Notes: generated by a model not told the origin, from the sequence alone. 64,000 nucleotides of DNA from Gnetum montanum (GCA_015680685.1 MNCI01028922.1:534948-598947); one strand, 5' to 3'. Counted from the first letter of the stretch, positions 1-12,879 are shown. Made by a program: numbers and translations.

Positions 1-1424
1 CAAAAAAAACCTATTTGGTGAGGAAATAACCTGCACAAATTATTGGAAGTTACAGGGACGAGCTAGAAAAGTGCCTATCGTTGGAACTAATTTTTTTTGT
101 TTGCAGCCTTTGTTTTCAGCCCATGGATTTTGCAATGCAATCACAGACAGACCTTTATGTGGGATGAAAACGATCATTTTTGCAAATGCGCACGGAATAA
201 TAAGGATTAAAACGTAGGTTTAGATTTGAGGGTTTCAGTGTGAATGGGTTGGATCTTCTGGGCGATTTTTTCCATTCCGGGGGTTTGAATCCATAGAATC
301 GCAAGAGTGTCGGTACGTACTATCCCCGGCTAGAGCCTCCCTGCATCCACTTTGAAATTCACGTCCTAAACAACATCAGCATTGGCGGCGACAAAGAAGT
401 AGACCCATTGGCTGTGTTCACGGTAGAAAGAAAAGGAAAAATGAATGCCTTGAATGCTGGATGGGTGGTTTATGCTATCACCAAGACCATTGATGCCAAT
501 CAGAGCCATTTCAGAGCCATTTCACAAACGATTCTGATAATAATCCAGTTGTGCCCGATATTTTCAGGTTGAGAAGAACACTTCTAGTGCCGCGCTGACT
601 GTTTTTGGAAAATGACGCTTCCCGGCAGAGTATTTTTGCAAGGCAGGGCCAAACGTGAACTAAAAAATAGTTAACAAGGATTTTAAATTCTTAATTTTTA
701 ACTCCAATTTCCTCCTTTCATTTTTTTTGCCAGTACCCAAATGATCAATTCCTGAACATATTTCTGACAATTAAAAATTCCTTGCTTGTTAATTCATTCT
801 TTATTGCCACATTATCTCTTGCAATCTTTATTCCTTGTTGTGCATCATTATTTCCACCAATAATATTATGGTCTCCCTTAGATCTCATGGTATGAAATAG
901 CACACTTACACTCTCCCATTCTTTCAATAACATTTAAAATAAGTCTTACTGTTCCATGAAATGGCCAAATGTGCCAACAACATGTAACCAAAGTTGTTAA
1001 CTTGAATGGAAACCAACAATGAGTCACCAGAGATTAGAATGAGGAAGAACCTAGACTATGGAGATCAATTTCACAACACATCCTACCATCTCCAACAAGA
1101 TTCAAGCTCCATTCAAGCTAGCTTCTTGTGCTTTAAGGATACCATCTATACTTCTTGAACTTTACAATTTTATTTAATAAAATTTTTAGTTTAACTCTAG
1201 TGAAGATTTATGTTTAAGTTTAATTTTATGATAGTTTGTTTTCATTTGAATTTGTAATTCTATTCCTCTTTTCATTTCTGTTTACACTTCATAAGTTCCT
1301 AGGTGATTGACAAGATCATCTAGGAAACTTGGAATCCTATTTTCGAAGGTCCTTAAGATTCAAGGTTATAGTGTCATAGCTTGGGATTTTTTGATTTTCT
1401 AGTAACCAAAGTTTCTAGGAGCTA
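1..1424 (+). repeat. Putative 5' LTR of E0 (3' end placed, 5' end not found)
   Basis: The right edge is placed by its position just before a PBS-like block that aligns with those of E2 and E3. I could not find a matching second LTR or a TATAAATA box like those in the other LTRs, so the left limit is unknown and may lie outside the window. Bases 1 to about 660 are less AT-rich than what follows and may be different DNA; I recognise nothing in them. No gene is seen in this stretch. Confidence 0.4.
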
Positions 1425-1452
1425 TAGTTCTAAGCACTAGAAGGAGGACCTC
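1425..1452 (+). promoter_or_regulatory. Primer-binding-site region of E0
   Basis: CACTAGAAGGAGGACC aligns with GTGCTAGAAGGAGGGTC of E2 (minus strand, 50,929-50,950) and with the AAGGAGGGCC block of E3 (26,708-26,732). In all three it directly follows the LTR end. The TGG expected at the start of a PBS is degraded here to AAG. Confidence 0.5.
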
Positions 1453-2211
1453 CACCCAAATTCTTAGCTCAAAAACCTATGCTAACCTATTCAAAACATG
1501 TTTTCAACTATCTTCAACATTTTCAAAAGTGTTTTTCCCTATTTACTAGTAAACACTAGTGTTGGCATTCAAATCCCCATCTAATAGACCTAGCATAGTT
1601 GTGGTGGGTAATTTTTGTTTTCATTACATTTTCATAGTAGTTGCTTTATTCTACGAAACCTAGCATAGTTAACAATAATACTTGTAATTTTTGCTCATTG
1701 AAACCTACACTTGACACTTGAAATCTAGTGTAGACCATTTTAAAATTCAACATCTTTGTTGTGGAATTTTGCAGTGAGAAGCTAGTGTAGTCACTACTAG
1801 GACTCTAACGTAGTCTTGTGAGAAAACCAAAATTTTCACAATTAACCTCTCAAAACCTACGTACAACCTTTGGAAAAAATTTTCAGTTTTTTTTTCCAAA
1901 GTAAAATCCCATTTTTCATGATCTAGTACAACGTAGTTGGCTTGAAAATACTAGGGTCTATTGCACACTTCATACTATTAATCTTGCTAGGCATAGTTAG
2001 TATCACCAACTTCAAAACCTCAACATCATTTTTTCAGTGTAGTATAAACCAATGTACATTATAGTAGCACATGAAATTATATTTTTCATTTATAGTGAAT
2101 TGAATTGTTGGGAAATTCCAAGTTAGTGAAGTTTTTACCAAAAATTGTAAATGATTGAAATCAACAATTTCAACAATTTCGTTCAGTAAGTCCATCATTT
2201 TTCAAATTGAC
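1453..2211 (+). other. Untranslated leader of E0
   Basis: This AT-rich stretch lies between PBS and gag and has no conserved reading frame. Short words such as CCTAGCATAGTT and CTAGTGTAG recur along it, like the family-specific words seen in the leaders of the other elements. Confidence 0.45.
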
Positions 2212-5100
2212 ATGACCAACATGAAATTTGGATAGGATGGAGTATGGATCTATGATCCTAGAGATCCCACTATAGCTAAGTGTAGACAACTATTTATGCT
2301 ATGAGGACAAAGTGTGGAGTTTGCTGTGCTCAATGAAGATCACTATAACTACATTTGCACTAAGATCCAAGCTTGATTACTCCTTCCATGTGTCGAGGCT
2401 AAAACCAATCATTAGTATGAGTTAATCCATCATAGTGGGAAGGAATACATACCCTCTCCCTATGATAAAATACCTTTGAATGATGCACACACTTGCATTT
2501 ATAAACTAATTAAGATGGATGAGCAAGATGTGAAATCAAGCTCAGAAAGCCAACATGAAGAGCATGATGTGTTTGAGGAAATGCCTAAATTGGAAACCTT
2601 CATGAGAATATTCCAAAAATTTTCCTCCGAAACTACCATAGTCACTTTGACCTAGCCTGTATCTTCCATGAGACAAGCATCTCAATAATCATCTCCTATA
2701 TATCCAATCATGTTTGGATCAACACCTATTATAGAGGCCCATTAGGCATAGTCCATGCCTCAAATGGCCTCTCTCTTTTTTTCCATGCCTTTTTTCACAT
2801 AGCCTTGGTCTACATGGCCCTCACCAATAGTTCTCACCACCTCACATCCCTTCTTCATAATAGTGGATCCCATAGTGGAACCATAAATAATCTAAGGGAC
2901 ACAAACATCATTTGTCCCTTTTGTGCCTTAAGTTCTAGCACAAACATCCTTCTCTTTGTTTAGCCCACCTATAGCCTCAATTATGTAGCCTCTCCCCTCT
3001 ATAGCACAACCCATTACAAGGCCATAGGCCTCTCAATTAATACAACAATCATTTATGCAAATAACAGAAACTATGGGAATGACCCAATAACTAGATCAGG
3101 CATTCCAAATGGTCCAAGACTTTATGGAAGAGTTATGGATGCACAAAGCTCTCATAAGCTAGATAATAAAGATAATGAACTTCTACTGAGATGATCCCAT
3201 TAATCCTACTGTCCCACCAATAACTCTTCCATCGACATTCATATTCCCCAATTCACCAAATACAATGGTGATGGTTACCCAAATGTCCACCTCATAACCT
3301 TCCATTCCAAATGCCTATTGCAACACACTTGGCCACATACCATCATGTGGATATTTCCTATGTTCCTAATCAGAAAAGCCTTAGACTAGTACCGTGCTTT
3401 ACCAATAGGATCCATATCCTCTCTTGAAGACTTAATTTTGTAGTTTTTTAACCATTTCAAGTACAAGTTGAAACCTAATACGACTCTTGACCAACTAATG
3501 AAGGTCAAGTAGGAACACCTTAAGCCGATACAAAAAATCCTACAATGATGAAATGCTCTCCTTAATGAGTTTTTGGAATCAATAGCTGAAACAAACCTTC
3601 TCACTATCTTCAAGGAGATAGTTAACAACTTTATTAAGTTGAAACTATATCACCTAGATCCACAGTCACTTAGCCAAGCCTTTTCCTAGATAAAGAACAT
3701 AGAGGATGTAGCTGAGGCTAGTCATGACCTTGCCTATGTGGAATTTAAGAACAAGTACACTTGGAGGGACAAGAAGAAGGGGAAGCAAAACAACACAACC
3801 ATGGTCATAGTGGTCAAAGACAACAAAAAAAATGATCACATAGGGGCCTAAGACTAATTAAGCTAAGGAACTTGCTAAAAAAAATCAACCTTTAACATTT
3901 GGGACCTCTACATAAATTCCTTCAAGGCCTAACTTTGAATATAAAGACTAGTCAAAGTATACTAGGTTACTATTCAAACCATTACAATTCCTTGATCAAC
4001 TATTGAAGAGTGGGAGAATTCAATAAAAATAGATGACCAAGAATGGTCATCAAAGGCATGAAAGGCTATGTAAGATATCTATAAATCCCATTATTGTAAC
4101 TAAGGATGATCCCTTAGTACCTAAATACTTCAAACTTGACTATTTTATCCACTACCATTAACTACTAGGTCATGACACCAACTTTTGCTTCGCACTCAAG
4201 GATGACCTACAGAAGATGATAGAGAAGCTTGAATTGGCCCTTGATGCCTCAAATCTAGTTAAACAACAAAAATAATTCATGTATGTCTACAACGATTCAT
4301 TGAATTCCAAAAATAGCCCCTACACTATTACAACATTAAATGTCACCAACAATGCTAGACTTGTGTAGGAGTTGTTTGTGATATGGACACCTCCTTGCAA
4401 TGACAAGGGATCTTTAGCTTCAACAAGGTCAAGGCCTTCTTTTATTGTAAGGATACCATCACCCACACCTCCTAGGGATCCTTTGGAAATTAGGATTCCC
4501 CCCACCACTAAAACCAAGACCAAACCTACCCCTACAACTGAGAAGCATCCTTCTATAGTGACCAACACAATGACTTCTTCACAACCAACAAAAAAAAAAA
4601 CAAAATTTCAGAAAGCAAACAACATAAGAGGCCTGCACCAAAGCCTAAGAATAATGATAGTAAATAAGCCAATGCATGGAAGGAAATGGGCTTTCTAAAG
4701 CCTACTTCCATATCATTTTTTTTGATGAGTTTTGGTGCTCAAGTCACCTCAACTAGTCAAGCATAGGAGGACTCAAACCAAAAAATAAGAGAAAAGAAAT
4801 CAAACAACCTTTGAAGCATGAAGTTCACATCTTAGGACACATGAAGAAAGTTAAGAATCCTAATAATGAAAAGCCTACAACTAATGAGAAGGACTTTCTT
4901 AATGCAATGGAACAAGTCAAATAGTCACTAAAATAAAAGAATAAATATCTTAGGTTGTATGACATTGTGATGACTTCCACTACACATCGCGAAGCATTAG
5001 TTAAGATATTGACCTCTATCCTTGTTAGTGAGGATATCCATACTAGTGAAGAGTCCATCCATGCAGTGAGGATACCACCTTCACCAAAGAAATAAATGAG
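2212..5100 (+). pseudogene. gag: gag pseudogene of E0 with Pro/Thr-rich linker
   Basis: Gag would form the particle and package RNA. The start at 2,212 is chosen by position relative to the other gag genes. Near 2,335 an N-terminal motif reads YNYICTKIQA, matching YNFICVKIQA in E2. The capsid-like core is at about 3,240-3,660 (YNGDGYPNVHLITF, then ALD-stop-YRALP and FKYKLKP). A Lys-rich segment follows. Near 4,140-4,220 lies HYHQLLGHDTNFC-like coding, the YH...GH.T..C knuckle typical of this group. A Pro/Thr/Lys-rich spacer at 4,372-4,698 leads to PR. Many in-frame stops (mostly TAG) and indels make it a pseudogene. Confidence 0.75.
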
Positions 5101-5589
5101 GTCAATGGTGCTAGTGTTTCATGATAGTGAATTCAAAACCAATCCCAAAGATGATGAGACAACTAAGGCTCTCTTATTCATAATGATCAAGGTAGGATAG
5201 TACAAGGTGCATAGAGTGCATGTTGATGATGGAGTTGCAACAAATGTAATATCTTACACCTTTGTAGAACATTAGGGCCTAACTAAACAAATGCAACATG
5301 CCACAAAAACTACTCTCAAATCCTTCAATGAATCTTAGGTAGTCATAAAAGGCTCAATTTCTTTAGACTTTGTGGTAGGAAAGTAATTCCCCACAATGAC
5401 CAATTTCTTAGTGGTAGAGAAAACACCACAGTTCAACCTTATTTTGGAAAGGCCTTGGTTAGCTCAAGTACAAGTAGTTTCCTTATTGATTCATCAAGAT
5501 ATTCACTTGCCTTATGAGGGAGGTGAAATCATCATCCATGGTGACAATGCTATTTCCTTGGTGGTTAACAATGCTGACATCGAACATGG
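5101..5589 (+). pseudogene. Protease (PR) pseudogene of E0, truncated by E1
   Basis: This is a retroviral-type aspartic protease domain that would cleave the Gag-Pol polyprotein. Visible features are the substrate-flap side FIMIKV, the active-site region HVDDGVATNVI at about 5,221-5,250, and the C-terminal FNLILERPWLAQ, equivalent to the ILG.PW block of the family. Here the D-S/T-G triad is D-D-G, as in E2. Stops interrupt it at several Gln/Trp positions. It ends abruptly at 5,589, where E1 inserted after the segment NNADIEHG. Confidence 0.75.
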
Positions 5590-7531
5590 TGTAGCAATTG
5601 AAAATGTTGGTGGCTGGAACACCAAGAGGTTTCTAGTTGAATAGTGTAACCTCGAATCCATGCGAGGGCCATGCTGGAGAGAAACAGAAGCAGGGCACCC
5701 TGAATAGTCTGGTTGATTAGATAGGAACTTAATTGGTGTATCTTAACCTTATGTAAACATTTGCTTCAGAAGCAAGACATGTGGGATAAATCGATGATCA
5801 ATAAAAGAAGGATGAAAAAAATAGTGAAAAATAATGATTATAGTAAGGAAATAGCAAAAAAAACTCAGGTTAGAAAGTGCTACGCCCCAAGGTTGTACAT
5901 TTGATTCTTTGCCTTATTTGAAAAGTGTACAATAGGTTATGCAGCGCTAGAGAGACACTACTTACACCGAATGGTATAGTCACAGTTCTTCTACTTGCTG
6001 ATCTATTTGCTAAGATGTTAGAATGATTGACTCACAAAGGGATGTTTGGAGCCAACCAGAGAACTCAAAGGTAACTAGAATGCTCAAGAAAAAGCCAACT
6101 ATGCCTTCTGAAAGCCAACTTAAAAGCCAACAGCATCAAAAAGCCAACTCCATTTTCCAAATAAGCCAATCAAGAAGCCAACCAACCAACATGAAAATCC
6201 AACAAGCCAACTACTCTTGCCAATGAAAAAAAGCCAACCCTTTAAGCATTGTTTTCCATGGTATTTATAGGGCCAGGAGTAGGAGAGAAATGTGGTCTGG
6301 ATGCCATGTGTCTTGGACCCCACAAGATGCTATGATATCCATACCATGTAGGTGTGTGATGCTAGATGTGAACTTTGTTACACTAGGATCATACCGTTGG
6401 AATTGCATGTGTCAAGATCCAATGTGCTAACAATGTAAGAAAAAATGGAGCTTACGCTTCGAGACTACATCTTCCCTACCCTTACAAGAAGGATCAAGCA
6501 TAGGAACAATGTTTTGGAAGCTGACCAGGGGGATGTGAAATGGAGTGGAATTGCTAATTTTGCAAAGGAGATGCCAAAGTGAGAAAAATTGTTGTCAACA
6601 AGTTCTAGAGCTACTTGAAGAAGTCTTTCTACTTCTGTACTAGTGTTGCACTACTCACGCTATTGAACACATTGGCATAGCATAAGTGGCTACTTGCTAT
6701 GCTGTGCTATGCTATGTAGCATAGTAGAGTGTAGCCATTAGTCTTGAATGAAATTATCATGGGAGCTGAAAAGTATTTGTCTAAGGCTTAGTCATGCTAA
6801 CAACTGCAACTTTTTTCCTTCATGTCGGAGAGCTTTTGAACTTGCTGAACTTCTATTTGAAACATTTTTGCTACTTTTTCATCATTGCTATGTTGTGCTA
6901 TGCTATGTAGCGTAGCACAAAATAGTAGCTAGTGTATCTTTCTTCTTCATTCAATCAGCCATTTTCTAGCAAGAAAGTTTGCTTGAGGCCTAAGGGCTAA
7001 GTGGGGAAGGGAGTTTTGAAGGCTAAAATCTTGTTAAAGTGTTGTTTTCTTGTTGGAATCACTCAGCAAGATGGACCTTTCTACTACTCTGCTACGCTGT
7101 GCTACACTACATAGCATAGCATAGCATAGCCCCTTGTGTTGATTGAATCCTGACTTGTCTTTGCAATCACTTTGTCACTTCACACTTGGACGTTTGAGCA
7201 GCTATCTTTCAAAGCTTTCTACGCTGCATAGCGTAGTAGAATTCTTTACTAGAAAACTTGCCAAACTATTTTGCTCATCCCAAACACTATCGACAACTCG
7301 TAGTATAGTTTTTGGGTAGACTGTCAACTGAGTCAATTGTCCAGTTGGGCAGGTCGAAGAGTCCAGCATGCCTGTCAGCTTTGGAAATAGAAAACTTGCT
7401 GAACTAGATAGTCCATCCTTAGTGCCTACATTTTCCTATTGAACTGTCATGATGCTACACTTTTGGAAGTTCTTACCTAAATTTCAAGACTCTACTAAAG
7501 CATGAGAGTCCTAAAATTTCATGGTGTTTCA
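5590..7531 (-). repeat. 3' LTR of E1 (1,942 bp)
   Basis: On the plus strand it begins TGTAGCAATTG and ends GGTGTTTCA, so in element orientation it runs TGAAACACC...TACA. The first about 200 plus-strand bases match the LTR of E4 (52,551 onwards), including GTGCGAGGG-like and CACCCTGAA blocks. It carries a TATA box and, at about 6,650-7,240, many palindromic words built from GCTATGCTACG and CGTAGCATAGC. No coding potential is seen. Confidence 0.8.
6262..6269 (-). promoter_or_regulatory. LTR core promoter (TATA box) of E1
   Basis: On the minus strand it reads CCTATAAATACC. The same CCTATAAATACC word occurs in the LTRs of E2, E3 and E4, although the surrounding sequence differs. Transcription would run leftwards from just past it. 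Confidence 0.65.
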
Positions 7532-7597
7532 CTAGCCCTTCTTTGTCAATGTTTGAAGGATTCGCTTGATAGACATCGATAAAGAATACGAAACACC
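7523..7597 (-). promoter_or_regulatory. Polypurine tract and LTR-start inverted repeat of E1
   Basis: The minus strand holds ACAAAGAAGGGCTAG just before the LTR start TGAAACACC, which is the expected PPT. An upstream inverted copy (7,574-7,597, CATCGATAAAGAATACGAAACACC in part) can pair with PPT plus LTR start (7,523-7,551). Confidence 0.65.
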
Positions 7598-8918
7598 ATG
7601 AAGGACAAGTCGCAAACATCGCTCTCTAGTGGTTGCTCAGATGTCGCTTTGCTATGCTTGGGAGTAATAGGAGAGTTGTGCAGGGGAAAGGGTGGACCTG
7701 GTGGAACAAGTTCAAGAAAAGGAAAGATGAAATGTAGCGCAATCCCTCGTTGGAGTGCTTGTGAGGGAGTTATTGCACATGGACATCTTTCTTTCATTAG
7801 CTTTTGACCTCTCGTTAGAATGCTTAGAGAGGGTCACTATGAAATAGTAGGTGTGCCATTTTTTTTAGGAACATGTTCTTTGTTTTTTTTAAGCTTCGTT
7901 ACGCTTTTTCGCTTTTCTTTTGCTATTTATCCATGTTCATTTGCAAACAACCTTGCTGTTGTAGGACAGGTGTTTCCTCCCTAGGATGAGTTGCATTACA
8001 TCCATATGGGGCTTTGACCTACCTACAAATGCTTCCCATGTGACAAGTTACGTTACACACGTCATGGACTTTACGATTGAGCATATGGAAGGTCTTTACA
8101 TGTGTCAAGAAAGCTTGTAAAAGAGATATGAAAAGTGAAACTGCAGGTGTGAGAAATGAGATGATGAAGGTTAAAAGGGAGGGTAGAATGTGCACTCCCA
8201 AGTAGCTAAGCTAGTCAGATAAATCACCTTGGAACGATGTGGTTTCTTGTCCTCCTAGTGAAATGTATCTTTGACTGACGCCATCTCGGCCCATATCCTG
8301 CAAGTGCAAAAAAAAGAAGACTAGAGAAATGTAACCATGAAATGTAGTTAGAAAAAGTTCTTACTTAATTTAGACACCATTGAAGTGATGGGCACTATTG
8401 CTGAGGTGCGACATCTAAGGTAGGAAGACCAGCAGCGATTCTGGTAGCCGTAGGCTAAAGGGGCTAGCACCAAGGTTGCTAGGAGTTGCGATGATGCGAG
8501 TGCTTAGGAGTTCCCACCTAAGGAAAAAATCATGCAGTTCAACTATAAGTAGAGAGGTTTAATAGTTTAATGTTTATTGATGTCAGATGATGGAAGGGGT
8601 TGGAGGGTACCAACTTTGTGACTGGGCCACAATAGTGCTAGGACTCCAGCGGCAAGTGCTGACAATGGAAGTTATTGCCAGGGTGATGGGTTGTGGTAGC
8701 GGTAGCTTTGGAAGGGTAGAAAAATGTCAGATGACATCTCTAGAGGATTAGAAAGATTCCATGGGTAGTGGAATCACATATGGTCTAGAGGATGTTCTTT
8801 TGTCATCATGAACTTTTTTCTGGAACTGTAACGTCCCACCCTATGTCGGCACTGTGCACACTCTCTTGTTTGAGTGGTGGTGGATGCAAGTTGGGAACAT
8901 TGTTCCATGAACCCATTT
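7598..8918 (-). other. 3' noncoding region of E1 between PPT and minisatellite
   Basis: There is no conserved reading frame. Part of it (7,960-8,070) matches, in reverse complement, the E3 region at 41,290-41,400 (ACACCTGTCCTAC, AACTCATC, GGGAAGCATCTGTAGG-like blocks). So this is shared element DNA and not an unrelated insertion. Confidence 0.55.
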
Positions 8919-9290
8919 TAAGGTCCTGGTAGACCATTTGACATATTGGTTTAAGGTCCTAGTAGATTGAAATGTGCTGGTTTAAGGTCCTAGCAGACTG
9001 CTGTGCTAGTTTAACGTCCTAGCAGACCAATGGGCTAGTTTATCATCGTAGTGGATGGTGGATGGGCTAGTTTAGAGTTCTAGTGGACTGTCTGTGCCAG
9101 TTTAATGTCATAGAAGATATTTTGTGCAAGTTTATAGTCATGGTGGACTATCTATGCCATTTTATAGTTATGGTGGAATATCTGTGCCAATTTATAGTCG
9201 TAGCGGACTATCTATGCCAATTTATAGTCCTAGAGGACTATCTATGCCAGTTTATAGTCGTAGCGTACTATCTGCTTACCTTGCTTCTAC
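8919..9290 (-). repeat. Minisatellite downstream of INT (E1), about 12 units of 29-33 bp
   Basis: Plus-strand units read TTTATAGTCGTAGCGGACTA plus a variable spacer. In sense orientation each is a small stem-loop (TAGTC-CGCTAC-GACTA in the best units) followed by an AT-rich TTAAACTAG-like box. Confidence 0.85.
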
Positions 9291-9291
9291 A

Positions 9292-10560
9292 TTAGACATA
9301 GTATAAATTCAAGTATAAGTGGTTCATAGGATTTGCAAACTCTCTACCATCCATGTATGGAAGTTCTAAGGCTCCATTCTCATAGGATTTTGTGACTAAT
9401 GGACCTTCCCAATTTGCTGAAAACTTGTCTACATGTTCATGGATAACTTTGAGGACTAGGTCATCCTTTTGGATCAATCGTTGATGTAGGTTTGCATGAT
9501 TCTTTTGCCATTACTTGTCTTGATACCATTTGATATGGCCTAGTGTTTGTACACACTCTTCCTCTAGAGAGTCAAGGTCGATGATCCTGGACTCGTTGTT
9601 TTGGACCTTGTTCACGACAACTTGAAAGGATCATCCATAATGATGATACCTGCAAATCAAGAGGTAACACTACTTTAGATCCATAAACTAGGCTATAGGG
9701 AGTCTTACCTGTAGCTATTCTATGTGTCGTATAGTAGGCCCATAGCACATAGAGGATTTTCTCGTGCCATCACCTCTTGTTGTTGCTAAGCATTCGTTTA
9801 AGCAAGTTGATGATGGCTTTATTTGTTGCTTCTGCCTGACCATTTTCCTATGGGAAGTAGGGTGATGAGAATTATTTCTTGATGCCAAGGTTGCTACAAA
9901 AGGTTCTAGGTTCTGCACTACTAAACTGTGGTCCATTGTCTATCAAAATAGTCATGGGAAGACAAAACCTTGTTACAATGTTGTCTAAGATGAAGTGCCA
10001 AAACTATTGAGATGTAGTTTTCCTAAGGGGGATAGACTTTGCCCACTTTGTAAAGTACTCGGTGGCAGTGATGATGAAGCTATGCCCTACGGAAGACTTA
10101 GGCGTTATGGGTCCTATGATATCTAGTCCCCATTGTTGGAATGTCCAATGATCTGCGTAAGGTGCAACTCAGTAGGTGACACATGTATAAGGTTTGTGTG
10201 ATGTTGGAATGTATCGCACATCTTACCTTTAGCAAAGAAATCTTATTCCATGCAAGGCCAGTAATACCCTAGGCATCTAATCTTAGCTGCCATGGCCCTG
10301 GGAGTTATGTGTCCTCCACATAGTCCTTCATGGACCTTGCTAATGATTTTTTGTGCCTCCTCCCCACCAACGTAAGTTAATAGTATTCCATCAAAGGAGA
10401 GCTTACATAAGGTATTATCTCCTACGAGGACATACTGCCATGCTCATTTTTGGATTGCATCCCTTTGGGCAGATGTCAAGCTGTGTGGGGGTTCACCATG
10501 CTGTAGGTAGGCTTTCACATTAGCATACCACTCTTGGGTGTTGGTAGCACTTATGGAGGC
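9292..10560 (-). pseudogene. Integrase pseudogene of E1
   Basis: INT would insert the cDNA into chromosomes. The HHCC finger is seen at about 10,200-10,345 (VHEGLCGGH, then MCDTF, so the last Cys of CxxC is Phe here). The first catalytic Asp is in WGLDIIGP (about 10,110). The second is in IDNGPQF (about 9,930), and the Glu is in NGQAEATNK (about 9,820). The C-terminal end shows WEGPL, a weak GPF/Y-like motif, then GALEL and the terminal YLNLYYV, after which it stops at 9,292. Several in-frame stops are present, including one replacing a residue before the Asp35Glu region. Confidence 0.75.
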
Positions 10561-12744
10561 CACATGTACTGCTTGAGTGATAGGGTTTGTGCATTCTTTT
10601 ATCTAAGCAGGTAAAGTTGTAAACAGGTGTGGAGGTATGTTTAACGCTAGCATGGCTAAGGCATTGACTACAGTGTTCTTGCTATGCAGCACATGCTGGA
10701 TGTCTATCGTGGTGAACTATTTCAACAAGTTTTTGGCCAAATCATAATAAAGTTGTAAGTGCAAATCTTTACAGGCATAAAATTTAGTGATTTTATTGAT
10801 AATAATTTGAAAATCACCTTGGATTGCCAAATGTTGAATCTTTAAATGTTGGGCTACTAAGAGGCCCCTAAGGAGTCCTTCATACTTAGCTACATTGTTT
10901 GTACAAAGGAACAGTAGGAAAAAGGTTGAATGTCCCCCGAGGGGAACATAATGATGGTGGCAGCACTACTACCTCACATGGTTGAGGCACCGTCAAAATG
11001 CAAAATGGCCTCAAAATGCAATGGCACAAGGTTGATACTACCAACATGTTCATCAAGGAATTCTGGTTCTATGGTTGCTTGATCGTCAATGAGTGAGGTT
11101 GCAAGTTGTGTAGCTATCACTTGTCCTTTCATTAAATATTGGGCTACATAGTGTAAATTGAATTATGTTGTTATTGCTTTCCATCAGGCTATCCTAATAC
11201 TTTCATATAAGTTGTTCATGATAGCCTGAAGTATGTTGCTTTTGCATATAATGTTCACTTGGCTATGGAACAGGTAGTGTCTCCACTTTCTTAGTGCGAA
11301 TACTAGGGAGAGATAATTCATTTCCACTTCATTGTATTTGGCTTCGTACACTATTAATGCATGGCTCAAGTAATAGATTGGGATTTTAGAGTCATCTTCT
11401 CTTTTTTGGCATAACAGTGCTATGATAGATGTGTCCAAGGTGGCAAGGTAGATGTAGAAAGGCTTATTCCTCTATGGTGGGTAAATAGTTGGGAGGTATA
11501 AAAGCTCTTTCTTTAAGGCATCAAAGGCTTGTTGACATTGTTTTGTCCACTCAAAGTTAACCCCTTTCTTTAGTAAGTGTTGCATGGGGTGTAACTTGTT
11601 AGTCAAGCTTGCTATAAACCTTCTGATGAACTGTATTCTACCTTGCAACCTATGCTATTATTTAAGGTTAGTAGGGGGTGATAGTTTAATGATGGCCTTA
11701 ACTTTGTCAGGGTCCACTCATATTCTAGCCTTTGATACTACAAACCATAGCATGCATTCGGTTTTAACACTAAAAAACACATTTCTTTGGGTTAAGACAC
11801 AAATCATACCTGTGACAACACTTGAGGACTACCTCTAGATCTATGGGATGATCGATAGCTACCTTAGACTTGACTGCTATGTCATCCATGTAATCGTTGA
11901 GTCTCTTTAGGAGGTAGTTACTAAATATGTAGGTCATGACTGGTTGATAGGTTGATAGGTCATCATAGTGTAACTAAAAGTTCCCCAAGGGGTCATGAAC
12001 ATAGTTTTCAACTGATGCTCTGGATTTATGGGAATTTGATTGTAACCTGAGAACCGTTCCATAAAGGATAATAAAGCATGACCAACCATAGTGTCAATAA
12101 GGTGGTCAATACTTGGCAATGGGAAATCATCTTTAATTGTTACTTTGTTCAGATCTCAGAAGTCTATACAAATTTGTATACCTCCCATTTTATTAGAGAC
12201 TACAATGATGTTTGATACCCATTCCGAGTAATCAACCATGCGAATGAAGCCTACTTGGTATAGCTTAGTTATTTCATCACGTACGGCTAGTGCAATTTTT
12301 GGTTTAATTTTTCAAGCCTTTTGTTTAACCAATTTGACATGTGGGTCCAATATAATGTTATGTTGTATTAACCATGGGTCTAAACTCGACATGTCATTGT
12401 AGGACCATGCAAATACTTTGATGTTGTCTTGAAGGACTTTGGATACTTTTTTTTGCATTTTTTGATCTAGGAGGGAACTTAGTTTTAGTGTTTTTACTTC
12501 CCCCTTGGATGCTTTTATTGGTACTTCAATGAGAGGGTCCTCGATCACATCCCTGACCTCTAAGCCTATGGCTTGGACCAAATGTTTGGGCCAATCTAGG
12601 GACATTTCTAGGGATGCTACAGTGTTATCAGTAGATGAATCCTAGTCTATCAACTCTAAGTTCGAATATCTTGCAAGCTTTTCATGAGGACTTGTCAAGG
12701 TTAAAAGTGAGTGTAGATCACACTGCATGGCCATCTTGTTCAAC
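10561..12744 (-). pseudogene. RT and dual RNase H pseudogene of E1
   Basis: This is the second sense exon. It begins after the splice acceptor TTATTGTGGCAG at 12,745. Domains in order are an N-terminal linker with FAWSYNDMSSLDP (about 12,400), RT (about 12,300-11,640) with the catalytic DYMDDI box near 11,890, and the first RNase H (about 11,480-11,184; YYLSHALIVYEAKYNEVE). Next is a second plant-type RNase H (about 11,000-10,620) beginning HFDGAS. Two RNase H domains in tandem are characteristic of the plant Tat lineage. Stops and frameshifts are scattered throughout. Confidence 0.8.
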
Positions 12745-12879
12745 CTGCCACAATAAGAAAAAGCTCGATCAAGTAATACTTGTTTGTAGTAATAATGCGT
12801 AATAAATATTTGCAAAGCAACAATGAAACATGAAATGATTGTCAAATATTTGGCCAAGTTTGCAAGTTACCAATTTATG

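Larger units (their letters stand above)
1..5589 (+). mobile_element. E0: 5' part of a Tat/Ogre-like Ty3/gypsy element, outermost of the nest
   Basis: The order is a putative LTR end, PBS, leader, gag and PR, all on the plus strand. It breaks inside PR where the LTR of E1 begins with TGTAGC at 5,590. The remaining PR, intron, RT-INT and 3' LTR would lie beyond the right end of the window, after all inserted elements. It is the most decayed copy, with stops every few tens of codons, which fits its being the oldest layer. The 5' limit of the element is not certain; the first several hundred bases may belong to other DNA. Confidence 0.75.

Noticed and set aside
8919-9290. CRISPR-like array of regularly spaced repeats
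   Set aside because: Units are contiguous minisatellite with decayed spacers inside a plant retrotransposon; no cas genes and no unique spacers of fixed length.
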